From: Pseudomonas reactans
GTDB lineage: Bacteria > Pseudomonadota > Gammaproteobacteria > Pseudomonadales > Pseudomonadaceae
Assembly: GCF_013385825.1 (NCBI RefSeq)
Contig: NZ_JACAPG010000023.1
Location: forward strand, 160,396-224,395
Length of the DNA: 64,000 nt
Direction: 5' to 3'
Part shown: positions 24,880 through 34,170 of the stretch, in pieces
How positions within the stretch are numbered: position 1 is the first letter of the stretch
Layout of the letters: each line of letters opens with the position of its first letter
Notes under the pieces: generated by a model
Seen by the model: the letters and a program-made list of their open reading frames with translations, nothing else
Databases searched by the model: none
Told to the model about the DNA's origin: nothing
Position numbers and translations under genes: made by a program

Positions 24880-25168
24880 AGCACACTCACGGGTTGTAGG
24901 CATTGGTTGGGGGGCACCTCTGCGGGTGCTGGAATCTTTGCTGCGCCTTCCTTAACGGGACGCCAGCGGGCGGCTTGCCGTCACGCGCGTACCGATCTGT
25001 TTCCATATATTGCACCGGCTTTCTGCCGGAAGTCGCGGTGTTAACCTTCAAAAGCCCGCCTCAGGGCATTTCTTACGATCAATGTCGACTTTTCCTTCCG
25101 CTTTGCGACAGTTCAAATGCGCGCGCGGAAGTGGGAAAAGCGCCAGTACCCTCAAGGAGCCCCTCGCC

Positions 25169-26926
25169 ATGCACGCCATCAGCTTTATCCAGGACCTGGC
25201 CGTGATCATGCTGGTGGCAGGGGTTGTCACCATCCTGTTTCACCGCCTCAAGCAGCCGGTGGTGCTGGGTTACATCGTCGCCGGATTCATCATCGGCCCC
25301 CACACCCCGCCATTCGGCCTGATCCACGACGAAGACACGATCAAGACCCTCGCCGAGTTGGGGGTGATCTTCCTGATGTTCTGCCTGGGTCTGGAATTCA
25401 GCCTGCGCAAGCTGTTCAAGGTCGGCGCCACTGCCTTCATCGCGGCCTTTCTGGAAATCATCCTGATGATCTGGATCGGCTACGAGATCGGCCGCTGGTT
25501 CGACTGGAACACCATGGACTCGCTGTTCCTCGGCGCGATCCTGGCGATTTCCTCCACCACCATCATCGTCAAGGCGCTCAATGACCTGAAGATGAAGAAC
25601 CAGCGCTTCGCCCAGCTTATTTTCGGCGTGCTGATTGTCGAGGACATCCTCGGCATCGGCATCATCGCCTTGCTGTCGAGCATCGCCGTCAGCGGCACGG
25701 TCAGCTCCGGCGAGGTGTTTTCCACGGTCGGCAAGTTGTCGCTGTTCATGATCGTCGCGCTGGTCATCGGCATTTTGCTGGTGCCGCGTTTGCTGGCCTA
25801 CGTGGCCAAGTTCGAAAGCAACGAGATGCTGCTGATCACTGTACTGGGACTGTGTTTCGGTTTCTGCCTGCTGGTGGTCAAGCTGGAATACAGCATGGTG
25901 CTGGGCGCGTTCCTGATTGGCGCGATCATGGCCGAATCCAAGCAATTGATTAAGATCGAGCGCCTGATCGAGCCGGTTCGCGACATGTTCAGCGCCATCT
26001 TCTTCGTGGCCATCGGCTTGATGATCGACCCGCAGATCCTGCTGCAATACGCTTGGCCGATCGCGGTGATCACCGTGGCCGTGGTGCTGGGCAAGATGTT
26101 GTCCTGTGGCCTGGGGGCGTTTATCGCCGGCAATGACGGCCGTACCTCACTGCGCGTGGGCATGGGGCTGTCACAGATTGGTGAGTTTTCCTTCATCATC
26201 GCGGCGTTGGGGATGACGCTGCAGGTGACCAGCGACTTCCTTTACCCTGTCGCGGTAGCAGTTTCAGCGATTACCACACTGCTCACGCCGTACCTGATTC
26301 GTGGTGCCGACCCACTGTCCTTGAAGATTGCGGCGGTCATGCCCAAGCGATTGAGCCGGGTGTTTGGCATGTACGGTGAATGGCTGCGCAGTATCCAGCC
26401 CCAGGGCGAAGGCGCGATGCTGGCGTCGATGATCCGCAAGATCATCCTGCAAGTCGGGGTGAATCTGGCGCTGGTGGTGGCGATCTTCTTTGCCGGCAGC
26501 TTTTTCGCAGCGCGTATCGGAGGGTATCTGGAGGGCTGGATCAGTGATCCGAGCTGGCAGAAGGCGTTGATCTGGGGTGGGGCGTTGCTGTTGTCGCTGC
26601 CGTTTTTGATTGCGGCGTATCGCAAGCTCAAAGCACTGTCGATGCTGTTGGCAGAGATGAGTGTGAAGCCGGAAATGGCCGGGCGGCACACCCAGCGCGT
26701 ACGAAGGGTGATCGCGGAGCTGATCCCGATCCTGTCGCTGCTGGTGATCTTCCTACTATTGGCAGCCTTGTCGGCCAGTATTCTGCCGACCAACAAGTTG
26801 CTGGTGCTGATCGCCGTGGTCACGGCGGCAGTGGCGGCCGTGCTATGGCGGTGGTTCATCCGCGTGCATACGCGGATGCAGGTCGCCTTGTTGGAGACGC
26901 TGGATAACCACAAGGACACGCTGTAG
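25169..26926 (+). CDS. CPA2-family cation:proton antiporter (Kef-type)
   Basis: 585 residues from the ATG at 25169 with AAGGAG upstream (25154-25159). An earlier in-frame start at 25010 lacks a ribosome site and adds non-family sequence. About 12 membrane segments form a Na/H exchanger domain (GYIVAGFIIGPHTPPFG, LEFSLRKLFK). Extra C-terminal membrane segments replace the TrkA-N nucleotide-binding domain of KefB/KefC. The likely role is K+/H+ or Na+/H+ exchange at the inner membrane. The stop codon TAG lies inside a REP element starting at 26923. Confidence 0.85.
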   Translation: MHAISFIQDLAVIMLVAGVVTILFHRLKQPVVLGYIVAGFIIGPHTPPFGLIHDEDTIKTLAELGVIFLMFCLGLEFSLRKLFKVGATAFIAAFLEIILMIWIGYEIGRWFDWNTMDSLFLGAILAISSTTIIVKALNDLKMKNQRFAQLIFGVLIVEDILGIGIIALLSSIAVSGTVSSGEVFSTVGKLSLFMIVALVIGILLVPRLLAYVAKFESNEMLLITVLGLCFGFCLLVVKLEYSMVLGAFLIGAIMAESKQLIKIERLIEPVRDMFSAIFFVAIGLMIDPQILLQYAWPIAVITVAVVLGKMLSCGLGAFIAGNDGRTSLRVGMGLSQIGEFSFIIAALGMTLQVTSDFLYPVAVAVSAITTLLTPYLIRGADPLSLKIAAVMPKRLSRVFGMYGEWLRSIQPQGEGAMLASMIRKIILQVGVNLALVVAIFFAGSFFAARIGGYLEGWISDPSWQKALIWGGALLLSLPFLIAAYRKLKALSMLLAEMSVKPEMAGRHTQRVRRVIAELIPILSLLVIFLLLAALSASILPTNKLLVLIAVVTAAVAAVLWRWFIRVHTRMQVALLETLDNHKDTL

Positions 26927-27020
26927 GAGCGAGCTTGCTCGCGAAGGTCGTTAACGATAACGCGGGAAACCTGACGTGCAGTGGTGCTCTCGGGTTTCTC
27001 GCGAGCAAGCTCGCTCCTAC
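26923..27020. repeat. REP-type inverted repeat pair
   Basis: Arms GTAGGAGCGAGCTTGCTCGC and GCGAGCAAGCTCGCTCCTAC enclose about 58 bases between convergent genes. The left arm supplies the stop codon of the antiporter gene. Confidence 0.9.
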
Positions 27021-27027
27021 AGGAGGC

Positions 27028-27435
27028 TCAGCTTTCCAGCCAGACGTCCCGCGCCCAGTGCCACACCGATTCCCAGGTTTCTTCGGTAACGAGTTCTTCT
27101 TCGCCGGACCACAGCACCACGGTGCCGTCTTCTTCGACGCAGTAGTAGTCGTCACCGTCCTGGCAGATTGGGATCATGCTGCGATCAACACCGGCATCCC
27201 AGGCATTGGCAGCCACGTCGGGCAAGTAGGTATGGGATTGCGGGTCGGTGACGGTCACCGGCTCCAGGCTGCCATACACCACGTCACTGACGGTCAGCAG
27301 AAATTCACGAAAGACAAACGGGATATCGATGAACAGTTGTTCCTCGATTTCCACCAATTGGTCTTCGTCAGGCAGCTCCAGCGGAACCGGGACCGGTTCG
27401 TTGGCTTCACGCAATTGTTCGATGATTTCTTCCAC
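27028..27435 (-). CDS. SMI1/KNR4 family protein
   Basis: 135 residues, very acidic. The N-terminal LPDEDQLVEIEEQLFIDIP followed by FREFLLTVSDV is the standard SMI1/KNR4 opening, and the Trp-rich C-terminus (ETWESVWHWARDVW) fits. Family members serve as immunity proteins to bacterial toxins or as general binding modules. No toxin gene is adjacent, so this copy is probably a housekeeping type. Start ATG at 27435. Confidence 0.82.
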   Translation of the reverse strand: MEEIIEQLREANEPVPVPLELPDEDQLVEIEEQLFIDIPFVFREFLLTVSDVVYGSLEPVTVTDPQSHTYLPDVAANAWDAGVDRSMIPICQDGDDYYCVEEDGTVVLWSGEEELVTEETWESVWHWARDVWLES

Positions 27436-27516
27436 GGCCGGGATCCTCTTGCTAGATGGCGCGGTTTATAGGGGCGTTTTATACAGTAGCTCGCTATAAG
27501 TGCAACCGTGAAATAG

Positions 27517-27544
27517 AAAACCCCGGAACATGTCCGGGGTTTTT
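27517..27544 (-). terminator. Intrinsic terminator after the Tim44-like gene
   Basis: AAAACCCCGGACATGTTCCGGGG-type hairpin as read on the minus strand: stem CCCCGGAACA/TGTCCGGGG, flanked by A4 on the plus-strand left side and T5 on the right. It would work in both directions, ending transcription of the leftward gene at 27572. Confidence 0.8.
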
Positions 27545-27571
27545 GTTACTGCATGCTTAACCGCATGGGTA

Positions 27572-28444
27572 TCAGCCGTTCTGGCGGATACCGGCGACCA
27601 GCCAAGGCTGGTTCTCGCCTTGTGGACGCTCCATGTTCCAGCTTTCGCTGAACACTTCGCCCTGGTCGAAACGCGAGGACTTCGACACACCGCTGAACGT
27701 CAGGGTGGCGATGGTCTTGTCGGCGCGGTCATCCACACCTTCCAGCTGGACGCGCAGGTCGTCGATGTAGGTCGACTGGAACGCATCGCCGATCTCGGCA
27801 CGTTCGCGCTTGAGGAACTCCAGCAATTGCGGGGTCACGAACTCGGCGATCTTGTCCATTTCGTTGGCGTCCCAGTGCTGCTGCAGGGACTGGAAGTGGC
27901 TACGGGCCGCTTCGACGAAACGCTCTTCGTTGAACCAGGCCGGCGCGTTGATCACCGGACGGGCTGCAGCAGGCGCTGCCGAACCACCGAAGATCGAACC
28001 CATGGCTGGTTTTTGCTCGAACACTTCACGCTGCATCGGCGCGCCGGCTGGAGCCAGGTGCTCCTGCTGCTTGCGGCGACGGGCGGCGATAAAGCGGAAG
28101 ATCACGAAGGCGATGACCGCGAGGATCAGCATGTCGAAGATCTGCATGCCCTGGAAGCCGCCGCCCATGAACATGGAAGCGAGCAGGCCACCGGCAGCGA
28201 TACCGGCCAGAGGGCCCAACCAACGCGAAGCACCGCCGGCCTTGGCAGCGGCGCCGGCAGCACCGGCTGCGCCTGCGGTCGCGGCTGCACCGCCCATGCC
28301 GCCGGCGGATGGAGCCATTTGGCTGGTCTGGTGAGTCGGTGCTGCACCGGAACTTTTGCCGCCACCGAAGCGTTTGGCGTTGGCGTCGATGCTCATCGTC
28401 AGGCCGATGCACAACGCCATGGCGATGCTAAGAAAACGTTTCAT
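27572..28444 (-). CDS. Tim44-like domain protein, membrane-associated
   Basis: 290 residues from the ATG at 28444. A signal-type segment (MKRFLSIAMALCIGLTM) is followed by a low-complexity Gly/Ala region, two hydrophobic segments (about 73-92 and 100-116), and a C-terminal Tim44-like domain (about 160-288, with NEERFVEAARSHFQSLQQHW). Bacterial proteins of this type are of unknown function; in mitochondria Tim44 links the translocon to Hsp70. It stands alone, with a terminator downstream and a REP element upstream. Confidence 0.82.
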   Translation of the reverse strand: MKRFLSIAMALCIGLTMSIDANAKRFGGGKSSGAAPTHQTSQMAPSAGGMGGAAATAGAAGAAGAAAKAGGASRWLGPLAGIAAGGLLASMFMGGGFQGMQIFDMLILAVIAFVIFRFIAARRRKQQEHLAPAGAPMQREVFEQKPAMGSIFGGSAAPAAARPVINAPAWFNEERFVEAARSHFQSLQQHWDANEMDKIAEFVTPQLLEFLKRERAEIGDAFQSTYIDDLRVQLEGVDDRADKTIATLTFSGVSKSSRFDQGEVFSESWNMERPQGENQPWLVAGIRQNG

Positions 28445-28622
28445 AAAGGGAATTCCCATTTGTGGATTGCACGCGCGCCATGTTGCACAGGTGCAGCGGC
28501 AGTGGCTAGCGACATAATGTTTCGGGCTTTTGCGTAAGACCGATTCAGAATGGTCTGTAGGACTTATTACAGATATTGGCCCGAGCGGGTGAAAAACAAG
28601 GGAGGGGCGCGATTCTTCACCT

Positions 28623-28687
28623 GTAGGAGCCCGGCTTGCCGGCGATAGCAATCTTAAGGCCGCTATCGCCGGCAAGCCGGCTCCTAC
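28623..28687. repeat. REP-type inverted repeat pair, short loop
   Basis: GTAGGAGCCCGGCTTGCCGG and CCGGCAAGCCGGCTCCTAC, with the inner sequence GCGATAGC/GCTATCGC also paired. The whole unit is nearly one continuous 65-base hairpin. It lies between the starts of the Tim44-like gene and the end of uvrD. Confidence 0.88.
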
Positions 28688-28704
28688 AATAAGGGTTCAG
28701 TGTT

Positions 28705-30888
28705 TCAGATGGCTTCGAGCTTCGCGTAGCCCATCATCAGCCACTTGCTGCCTTCGGCGAAGTTCACCTGCACCCGGGCCTGTGCACCCGCGCCTTCGAA
28801 GTTGAGGATCACGCCTTCGCCGAACACCGAATGCCTGACCTGCTGGCCAAGGCTGAACTGGGTTTCCGGAATCTCGGAGCCCGCGAACATACTGCTGGAG
28901 TTCTGCTGCTGCCCGCCGCCGAACGGGCGGCTGACGCTGTTGGACAGGCGCACTTCCTGGATCAGACCCTTCGGTACTTCACGTACGAAGCGCGACACCT
29001 TGTTGTAGGTCTCGCTGCCGTACAGGCGTCGGGTCTCGGCGTAGGTCATCACCAGGTTCTGCATGGCGCGCGTGATGCCCACGTAGGCCAGGCGGCGTTC
29101 TTCCTCAAGACGGCCGGGTTCTTCCAGGCTCATCTTGTGCGGGAACAGGCCTTCTTCCATGCCCACCAGGAACACATACGGGAATTCCAGGCCCTTGGCG
29201 CTGTGCAAGGTCATCAGCTGGATGCTGTCTTCATGCTCATCCGCCTGGGTATCGCCGGCTTCCAGCGATGCATGGCCGAGGAACGCGGCCAGCGGCGTCA
29301 GTTCTTCGTCTTCCTCGGTGTTTTCGAACGCACGGGCGGCGCTCACCAGTTCCTCAAGGTTTTCTACCCGGGCCTGGCCTTTCTCGCCTTTTTCCGCTTC
29401 GTGGTAGGCGATGAGCCCGGACTGTTCGATCACGGTCTGGGTCATCAAATGCAGGGGCATTTCGGCGCACTTGGCCGCCAAGTTCTCGATCAGCTCGACA
29501 AACACGCCCAAAGCACCGGCTGCGCGGCCGGTCAGGCCTTTATTGACGATAAGCAAGCGCATGGCTTCCCACATCGACACATCGGCATGGCGCGCGTGGT
29601 CGCGAATCGCCTCGACGGTTTTCTCACCGATGCCACGCGCCGGGATGTTGATCACCCGTTCCAGCGCCGCATCGTTGCCACGGCCTTCCAGCAAGCGCAG
29701 GTAAGCCATGGCGTTCTTGATTTCGGCACGCTCGAAGAAGCGCTGGCCGCCATAGATGCGGTACGGGATGCGTTCGCGCAGCAAGGCTTCTTCCAAGACC
29801 CGCGATTGGGCGTTGGAGCGGTACAGGATCGCGATATCACTGCGCGCCAGGCCGGTTTTCAGCGCGCTTTCGATGGTTTCCACCACGTAGCGCGCTTCAT
29901 CGTGCTCGTTGAACGCCGCGTACAGGTTGATCGCCTCGCCTTCGCCGCCGTCGGTCCACAGCTCTTTGCCCAGGCGCCCGGTGTTGTTGGCGATCAAGGC
30001 GTTGGCCGCTTTGAGAATCCCGGCGGTGGAGCGATAGTTCTGTTCCAGACGGATGGTCACCGCGTCCGGGAAGTCTTCGGAATACTGATAGATGTTCTCG
30101 ATTTTCGCGCCACGCCAGCCGTAGATCGACTGGTCGTCGTCGCCCACCACCATCAGGCTGTCGCCGCCCTTGGCCAGCAGGCGCAACCAGGCGTACTGCA
30201 CGGCGTTGGTGTCCTGGAACTCGTCCACCAGGATATGGCGGAAGCGTTTCTGGTAATGGGCCAGCAAGCCTGGGTTGTCGCGCCACAGGTCGAGGGCGCG
30301 CAACAGCAGTTCGGAGAAGTCGATGACCCCGGCGCGCGCGCAGGCGGCCTCATAGGCTTCATAAATGCTGCGCATGGTGGCGAGGAACAAATCACCGCTG
30401 GCCTGGATATGTTGCGGGCGCAGGCCTTCGTCTTTCTGGCCGTTGATGAACCATTGCGCCTGCCGTGCCGGCCAGCGCTGCTCGTCGAGGCCCAACTCGC
30501 GGATCACCCGCTTGACCAGGCGTTGCTGGTCATCGCTGTCGAGGATCTGGAAGGTCTGAGCCAGGCCCGCCTCCTGCCAGTGCGCCCGCAACAGGCGGTG
30601 CGCCAGGCCGTGGAAGGTGCCTACCCACATGCCGGCCGGGCTGATGCCCATCAACTGCTCAATGCGGTGGCGCATCTCGGCAGCGGCCTTGTTGGTGAAG
30701 GTCACGGACAGGATGGAATGCGGGGACGCGTTTTCGACCTGGATCAACCAGGCGATACGGTGCACCAGCACTCGGGTTTTACCGGAGCCAGCACCGGCCA
30801 GGACCAACTGACGGCCAACGGGGGCCGCTACGGCCTGGCGTTGGGCATCGTTGAGGGAGTTCAGCAAAAGGGAGAGATCATCGCGCAT
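28705..30888 (-). CDS. uvrD: DNA helicase II
   Basis: 727 residues, superfamily 1A helicase. Walker A GAGSGKTRVLVHR is at about residue 31, motif II DEFQDTN near 220, QSIYGWRGA near 252, LEQNYRST near 282, and LMTLHSAKGLEF and VGITRA further on. UvrD unwinds DNA in nucleotide excision and mismatch repair. The length is typical for Pseudomonas. It diverges from the GGDEF-EAL gene, a neighbourhood I recall from other Pseudomonas chromosomes. Confidence 0.96.
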   Translation of the reverse strand: MRDDLSLLLNSLNDAQRQAVAAPVGRQLVLAGAGSGKTRVLVHRIAWLIQVENASPHSILSVTFTNKAAAEMRHRIEQLMGISPAGMWVGTFHGLAHRLLRAHWQEAGLAQTFQILDSDDQQRLVKRVIRELGLDEQRWPARQAQWFINGQKDEGLRPQHIQASGDLFLATMRSIYEAYEAACARAGVIDFSELLLRALDLWRDNPGLLAHYQKRFRHILVDEFQDTNAVQYAWLRLLAKGGDSLMVVGDDDQSIYGWRGAKIENIYQYSEDFPDAVTIRLEQNYRSTAGILKAANALIANNTGRLGKELWTDGGEGEAINLYAAFNEHDEARYVVETIESALKTGLARSDIAILYRSNAQSRVLEEALLRERIPYRIYGGQRFFERAEIKNAMAYLRLLEGRGNDAALERVINIPARGIGEKTVEAIRDHARHADVSMWEAMRLLIVNKGLTGRAAGALGVFVELIENLAAKCAEMPLHLMTQTVIEQSGLIAYHEAEKGEKGQARVENLEELVSAARAFENTEEDEELTPLAAFLGHASLEAGDTQADEHEDSIQLMTLHSAKGLEFPYVFLVGMEEGLFPHKMSLEEPGRLEEERRLAYVGITRAMQNLVMTYAETRRLYGSETYNKVSRFVREVPKGLIQEVRLSNSVSRPFGGGQQQNSSSMFAGSEIPETQFSLGQQVRHSVFGEGVILNFEGAGAQARVQVNFAEGSKWLMMGYAKLEAI

Positions 30889-31135
30889 CGGCGCATTCTA
30901 GGGTGCCCGGGTGAGTGGGGCAAATACCAATGCCGGGTGGTCGACGGAAAACCTTCAGGGTGATGACCGGTCGGTCAATGGCCACAGCCCGCGCGGCGTC
31001 TCGCTCAAGCCGTCTGGCTCGGAAGTTTGCGCTGCGCGACCGTGCAGTTTTTATGACGCAGAGCAGTTTGGCCCAGGCGCTTGCTTGTGTATGCTCCGTC
31101 GACGTTTCGGGCTCACCATTATAAGAACACTGCCT

Positions 31136-34009
31136 ATGACCCTCAGCCCCGACCTGCTCGGCCCCTCGACGGCCCCCGCGCAGGTTCTTCGCAAACACTA
31201 CGCCACGGAAATGGCGGTCGAGCGCACGCGCCTGCTGTATCAAGGCTCGCTGCTGCCGACCCTATTGATGTTGGTCAATGGCCTGGTCTGCGCCTGGCTG
31301 TTGTGGAACCCCAAGCAATACCTGTTGGACAGCATCTGGCTGGTCTGGCTGCTGGCCTTGGTGGCGATGCGCGTGATCCAAGTGGCGGCGTTCGATTCGG
31401 CTATGCCCAGTCGCCAGGCCCAACCGGTGTGGCGGCGTATGTTCATGCTTGGCTCGGCCGTCAGCGGCCTGACCTTGGCTACGGCCGCCATCGCGCTGGT
31501 GCCGGTGGACAGCTTCATGCAACAGGCCTGGGTGTTCGGCCTGATCGGCGCGGCCACGCTGTCGGCCAGCGTGGCCTATGCCGTGAGCTTGCCGGCGTTC
31601 TTGTCGTTTGCCTTGCCGTGCCTGGTGCCGGCTATCGTCTATTTGTTCTGGACGGGCGATCCGCAGCAGCGCGGTTGGGGCGTGCTTGGCCTGATCCTGC
31701 TGGCGTCCTTGAGTCTGGTGGCGTGGCAGGTCAACCGCCTGATCCAGCGCGGGCTGCTACGTCGCTTCCAGAACCAGGCGTTGATCGAGCATCTGCAGCA
31801 GGCACAACAGCGCAGCGAGCAACTCAATCAGGAGCTGGTGCGCGAAGTTGAACAACGTCGTCAGGTCGAGCAAGAACTGCGCGAAGCCCAGATCGGCCTG
31901 CAAGACCGCGTGGCCCAACGCAGTCAGGAGCTGGACGCTGCCAGCCTGGCCCTGAATAAAAGCGAAGCGCGCCTGGCCATGGCGCTGCAAGCCAGTGAGC
32001 TGGGCCTGTGGGACTGGAACCTGCAAACCGACGAAGTCCATCACACCCAGCTCAAGGAGCTGTTCGGCCTGGAGCCGGAATACGTCACGGCGATGCTCAG
32101 CCACCTCAAGCCGCGCCTGCATCCCGAAGACCTGCCGCTGCTCAAGCGTGCCTTGGTAGAACACCTCAAGGGCCGCAGCGAGGACTACCAGGTGGAATAC
32201 CGCGTGCGCCACGGCGATGGGCACTGGGTGTGGATCGAAGACCGTGGCCGCGCCGTAGAGCGCGCGCCCAGTGGGCGGGTCACGCGTATGCTCGGTACAC
32301 GCCGCGATATCACTGCCGGCAAGGCCCTGGAAGAGCAGCAGCGTTTGGCGTCGACGGTATTCGAGGCCGCCAGCGAAGGCATTGTGATCCTCGATCCGGA
32401 CTACAAGCTGATCGCCGTCAACCAGGCATTCAGCCGTGTTACCGGCTTTGAAACCGACGATATGATCGGCCGCAATGTGGTCGAACTGCCCAGCAGCCGT
32501 GACGCTCGCCGCCACTTCCCGGTGATCCGCCAGGCGTTGCTCAGCCACGGCACCTGGCAGGGTGAGCTGGTGGAGACGCGCAAGAACGGCGAGCTGTACC
32601 CGCAGTGGCTGCAGTTGAATGTGGTGCGCGATATCCGGGGAAAAGTCAGCCACATCGTGGGCTTCTTCGCCGATCTCTCGGCGCGGCGTGAGTCGGAAGA
32701 GCGCATGCGCTATCTCACCCATTACGACGAATTGACCGGCCTGGCAAACCGCTCGCTGTTCCGCGAACGGCTGCGCGAGGCCCACCAGCGGGTCCGCCAG
32801 GGCGGGCGTAGCCTGGCGCTGCTGCACATCAATCTGGACCGCTTCAAACTGCTCAATGACAGCCTGGGTCATGAAGTCGCCGACCAGTTGCTGCAAAAAA
32901 TGGCGCGCCGCCTGATCAACGCGTTACCTGAGGCTGACACCATCGCGCGTCTGTCCGGCGACGAATTCGCCGTGCTGTTCGACGCCTACGGCAACCTGTC
33001 GAGCCTGGCGCGGGTCGCCACGCGGTTGCTGGCCAAACTGCGGGTGCCGGTGACGGTGGACGGGCATGAGCTGGTGGTGAGTGCCTCGATGGGCGTCAGT
33101 CTGTTGCCGGACAATGCGCGGGAAATTTCTGCATTGGTCAGCCAATCCAACATGGCCATGCAACATGCCAAGCACCTGGGCGGCAACAATTTCCAGTTCT
33201 ACACCGACAGCCTGCAAGCCAGCACCCTGGAGCGTTTGCAGCTGGAAAACCATCTGCGCAAGGCCATCGAAGAGCGCCAGCTCACGGTGTTCTACCAACC
33301 CAAACTGTGCCTGGCCACCGGCAAGCTGAATGCCGCCGAAGCGCTGATCCGCTGGGAGCACCCGCAGTGGGGCATGGTGCCGCCGGGGGATTTTATCGGT
33401 CTGGCCGAGGAGACCGGCCTGATCGTGCCACTCGGCGAGTTCGTGCTGCGCGAGGCTTGCTGGCAGGCGTGTGAATGGCAGCGCCAGGGCCTGGCGCCGA
33501 TCCGGGTGTCGGTGAACCTGTCGGTGCATCAATTGCGCCAGGGCAAGCTGGTCAGCCTGGTGCGCCAGGTGCTCGAAGAAACCGGTCTGGACCCGCAATA
33601 CCTGGAGCTGGAGCTGACCGAAAGCCAGTTGCTCGACAGCGTCGAACACATCATCGCCACCTTCCAGCAACTGCGGGACCTGGGCGTGAAGCTGGCGATC
33701 GACGATTTCGGCACCGGTTATTCGTCCCTCAGCTACCTCAAGCGCATTCCCGTGGACTACGTGAAGATCGACCAGACCTTCATCCGTGGGCTGGGCCAGG
33801 GGCGTGAAGACGCCGCTATCACCCGCGCCATTATCGCTATGGCCCATGGGCTGGCACTCAAGGTGGTGGCCGAAGGCGTGGAAGATCAGCAGCAGTTGGA
33901 TTTCCTGCGCGGTGAGCGTTGTGACGAGGTTCAGGGCTACCTGATCAGTCGGCCGATGCAGGCCGAAGGGCTGGCAGATTTGTTACGGAAAAATGCAGAT
34001 TTTCCCTAG
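31136..34009 (+). CDS. Membrane PAS-GGDEF-EAL protein (cyclic di-GMP turnover)
   Basis: 957 residues from the ATG at 31136; the open frame extends upstream to 30911 but the first 75 codons are not family-like. Several membrane segments lie at about 35-210, a coiled coil at about 215-275, two PAS domains at about 280-400 and 405-520, a GGDEF domain with the signature SGDEF near 606, and an EAL domain with EALIRW near 734. The EAL catalytic residues look complete (NLSVHQL, ELTES, DDFGTGYSS, AEGVE), so phosphodiesterase activity is likely. The GGDEF half has Ser in the first signature position and may be active or only bind GTP. Confidence 0.92.
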   Translation: MTLSPDLLGPSTAPAQVLRKHYATEMAVERTRLLYQGSLLPTLLMLVNGLVCAWLLWNPKQYLLDSIWLVWLLALVAMRVIQVAAFDSAMPSRQAQPVWRRMFMLGSAVSGLTLATAAIALVPVDSFMQQAWVFGLIGAATLSASVAYAVSLPAFLSFALPCLVPAIVYLFWTGDPQQRGWGVLGLILLASLSLVAWQVNRLIQRGLLRRFQNQALIEHLQQAQQRSEQLNQELVREVEQRRQVEQELREAQIGLQDRVAQRSQELDAASLALNKSEARLAMALQASELGLWDWNLQTDEVHHTQLKELFGLEPEYVTAMLSHLKPRLHPEDLPLLKRALVEHLKGRSEDYQVEYRVRHGDGHWVWIEDRGRAVERAPSGRVTRMLGTRRDITAGKALEEQQRLASTVFEAASEGIVILDPDYKLIAVNQAFSRVTGFETDDMIGRNVVELPSSRDARRHFPVIRQALLSHGTWQGELVETRKNGELYPQWLQLNVVRDIRGKVSHIVGFFADLSARRESEERMRYLTHYDELTGLANRSLFRERLREAHQRVRQGGRSLALLHINLDRFKLLNDSLGHEVADQLLQKMARRLINALPEADTIARLSGDEFAVLFDAYGNLSSLARVATRLLAKLRVPVTVDGHELVVSASMGVSLLPDNAREISALVSQSNMAMQHAKHLGGNNFQFYTDSLQASTLERLQLENHLRKAIEERQLTVFYQPKLCLATGKLNAAEALIRWEHPQWGMVPPGDFIGLAEETGLIVPLGEFVLREACWQACEWQRQGLAPIRVSVNLSVHQLRQGKLVSLVRQVLEETGLDPQYLELELTESQLLDSVEHIIATFQQLRDLGVKLAIDDFGTGYSSLSYLKRIPVDYVKIDQTFIRGLGQGREDAAITRAIIAMAHGLALKVVAEGVEDQQQLDFLRGERCDEVQGYLISRPMQAEGLADLLRKNADFP

Positions 34010-34108
34010 TGATGCCTGGGGCGCCCCTGTGGCTACAACTTGGCCGCCCCTAGATTCAAAGGGGAGCAGGGCGATTTAGTGATGCGTCGGACGGGCAAAA
34101 CGACAATT

Positions 34109-34127
34109 CTTGTAGTATAACTACAAG
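34109..34127. promoter_or_regulatory. Perfect palindromic operator before the RpiR regulator
   Basis: CTTGTAGTATAACTACAAG has two perfect 8-base arms around ATA. It matches the TTGT...ACAA pattern of HexR/RpiR-type operators and lies 44 bases before the regulator's start, so autoregulation is likely. Confidence 0.75.
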
Positions 34128-34170
34128 CTTGCTACATCCCTGGCCCTGCCCATAACAAGAGTCCTGCCCT

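Noticed and set aside
25010..25168. Upstream start for the Kef-type antiporter
   Set aside because: The first 53 codons are not antiporter-like and have no ribosome site; the ATG at 25169 follows AAGGAG.
26923..28687. Possible CRISPR or tandem repeat array from recurring palindromes
   Set aside because: The repeats are single REP doublets in separate intergenic gaps, not regularly spaced and without spacers or cas genes.
28831..30963. Long open frame on the plus strand opposite uvrD (over 700 codons)
   Set aside because: It is antisense to a certain gene, lacks a ribosome site and reads as low-complexity shadow sequence typical of GC-rich DNA.
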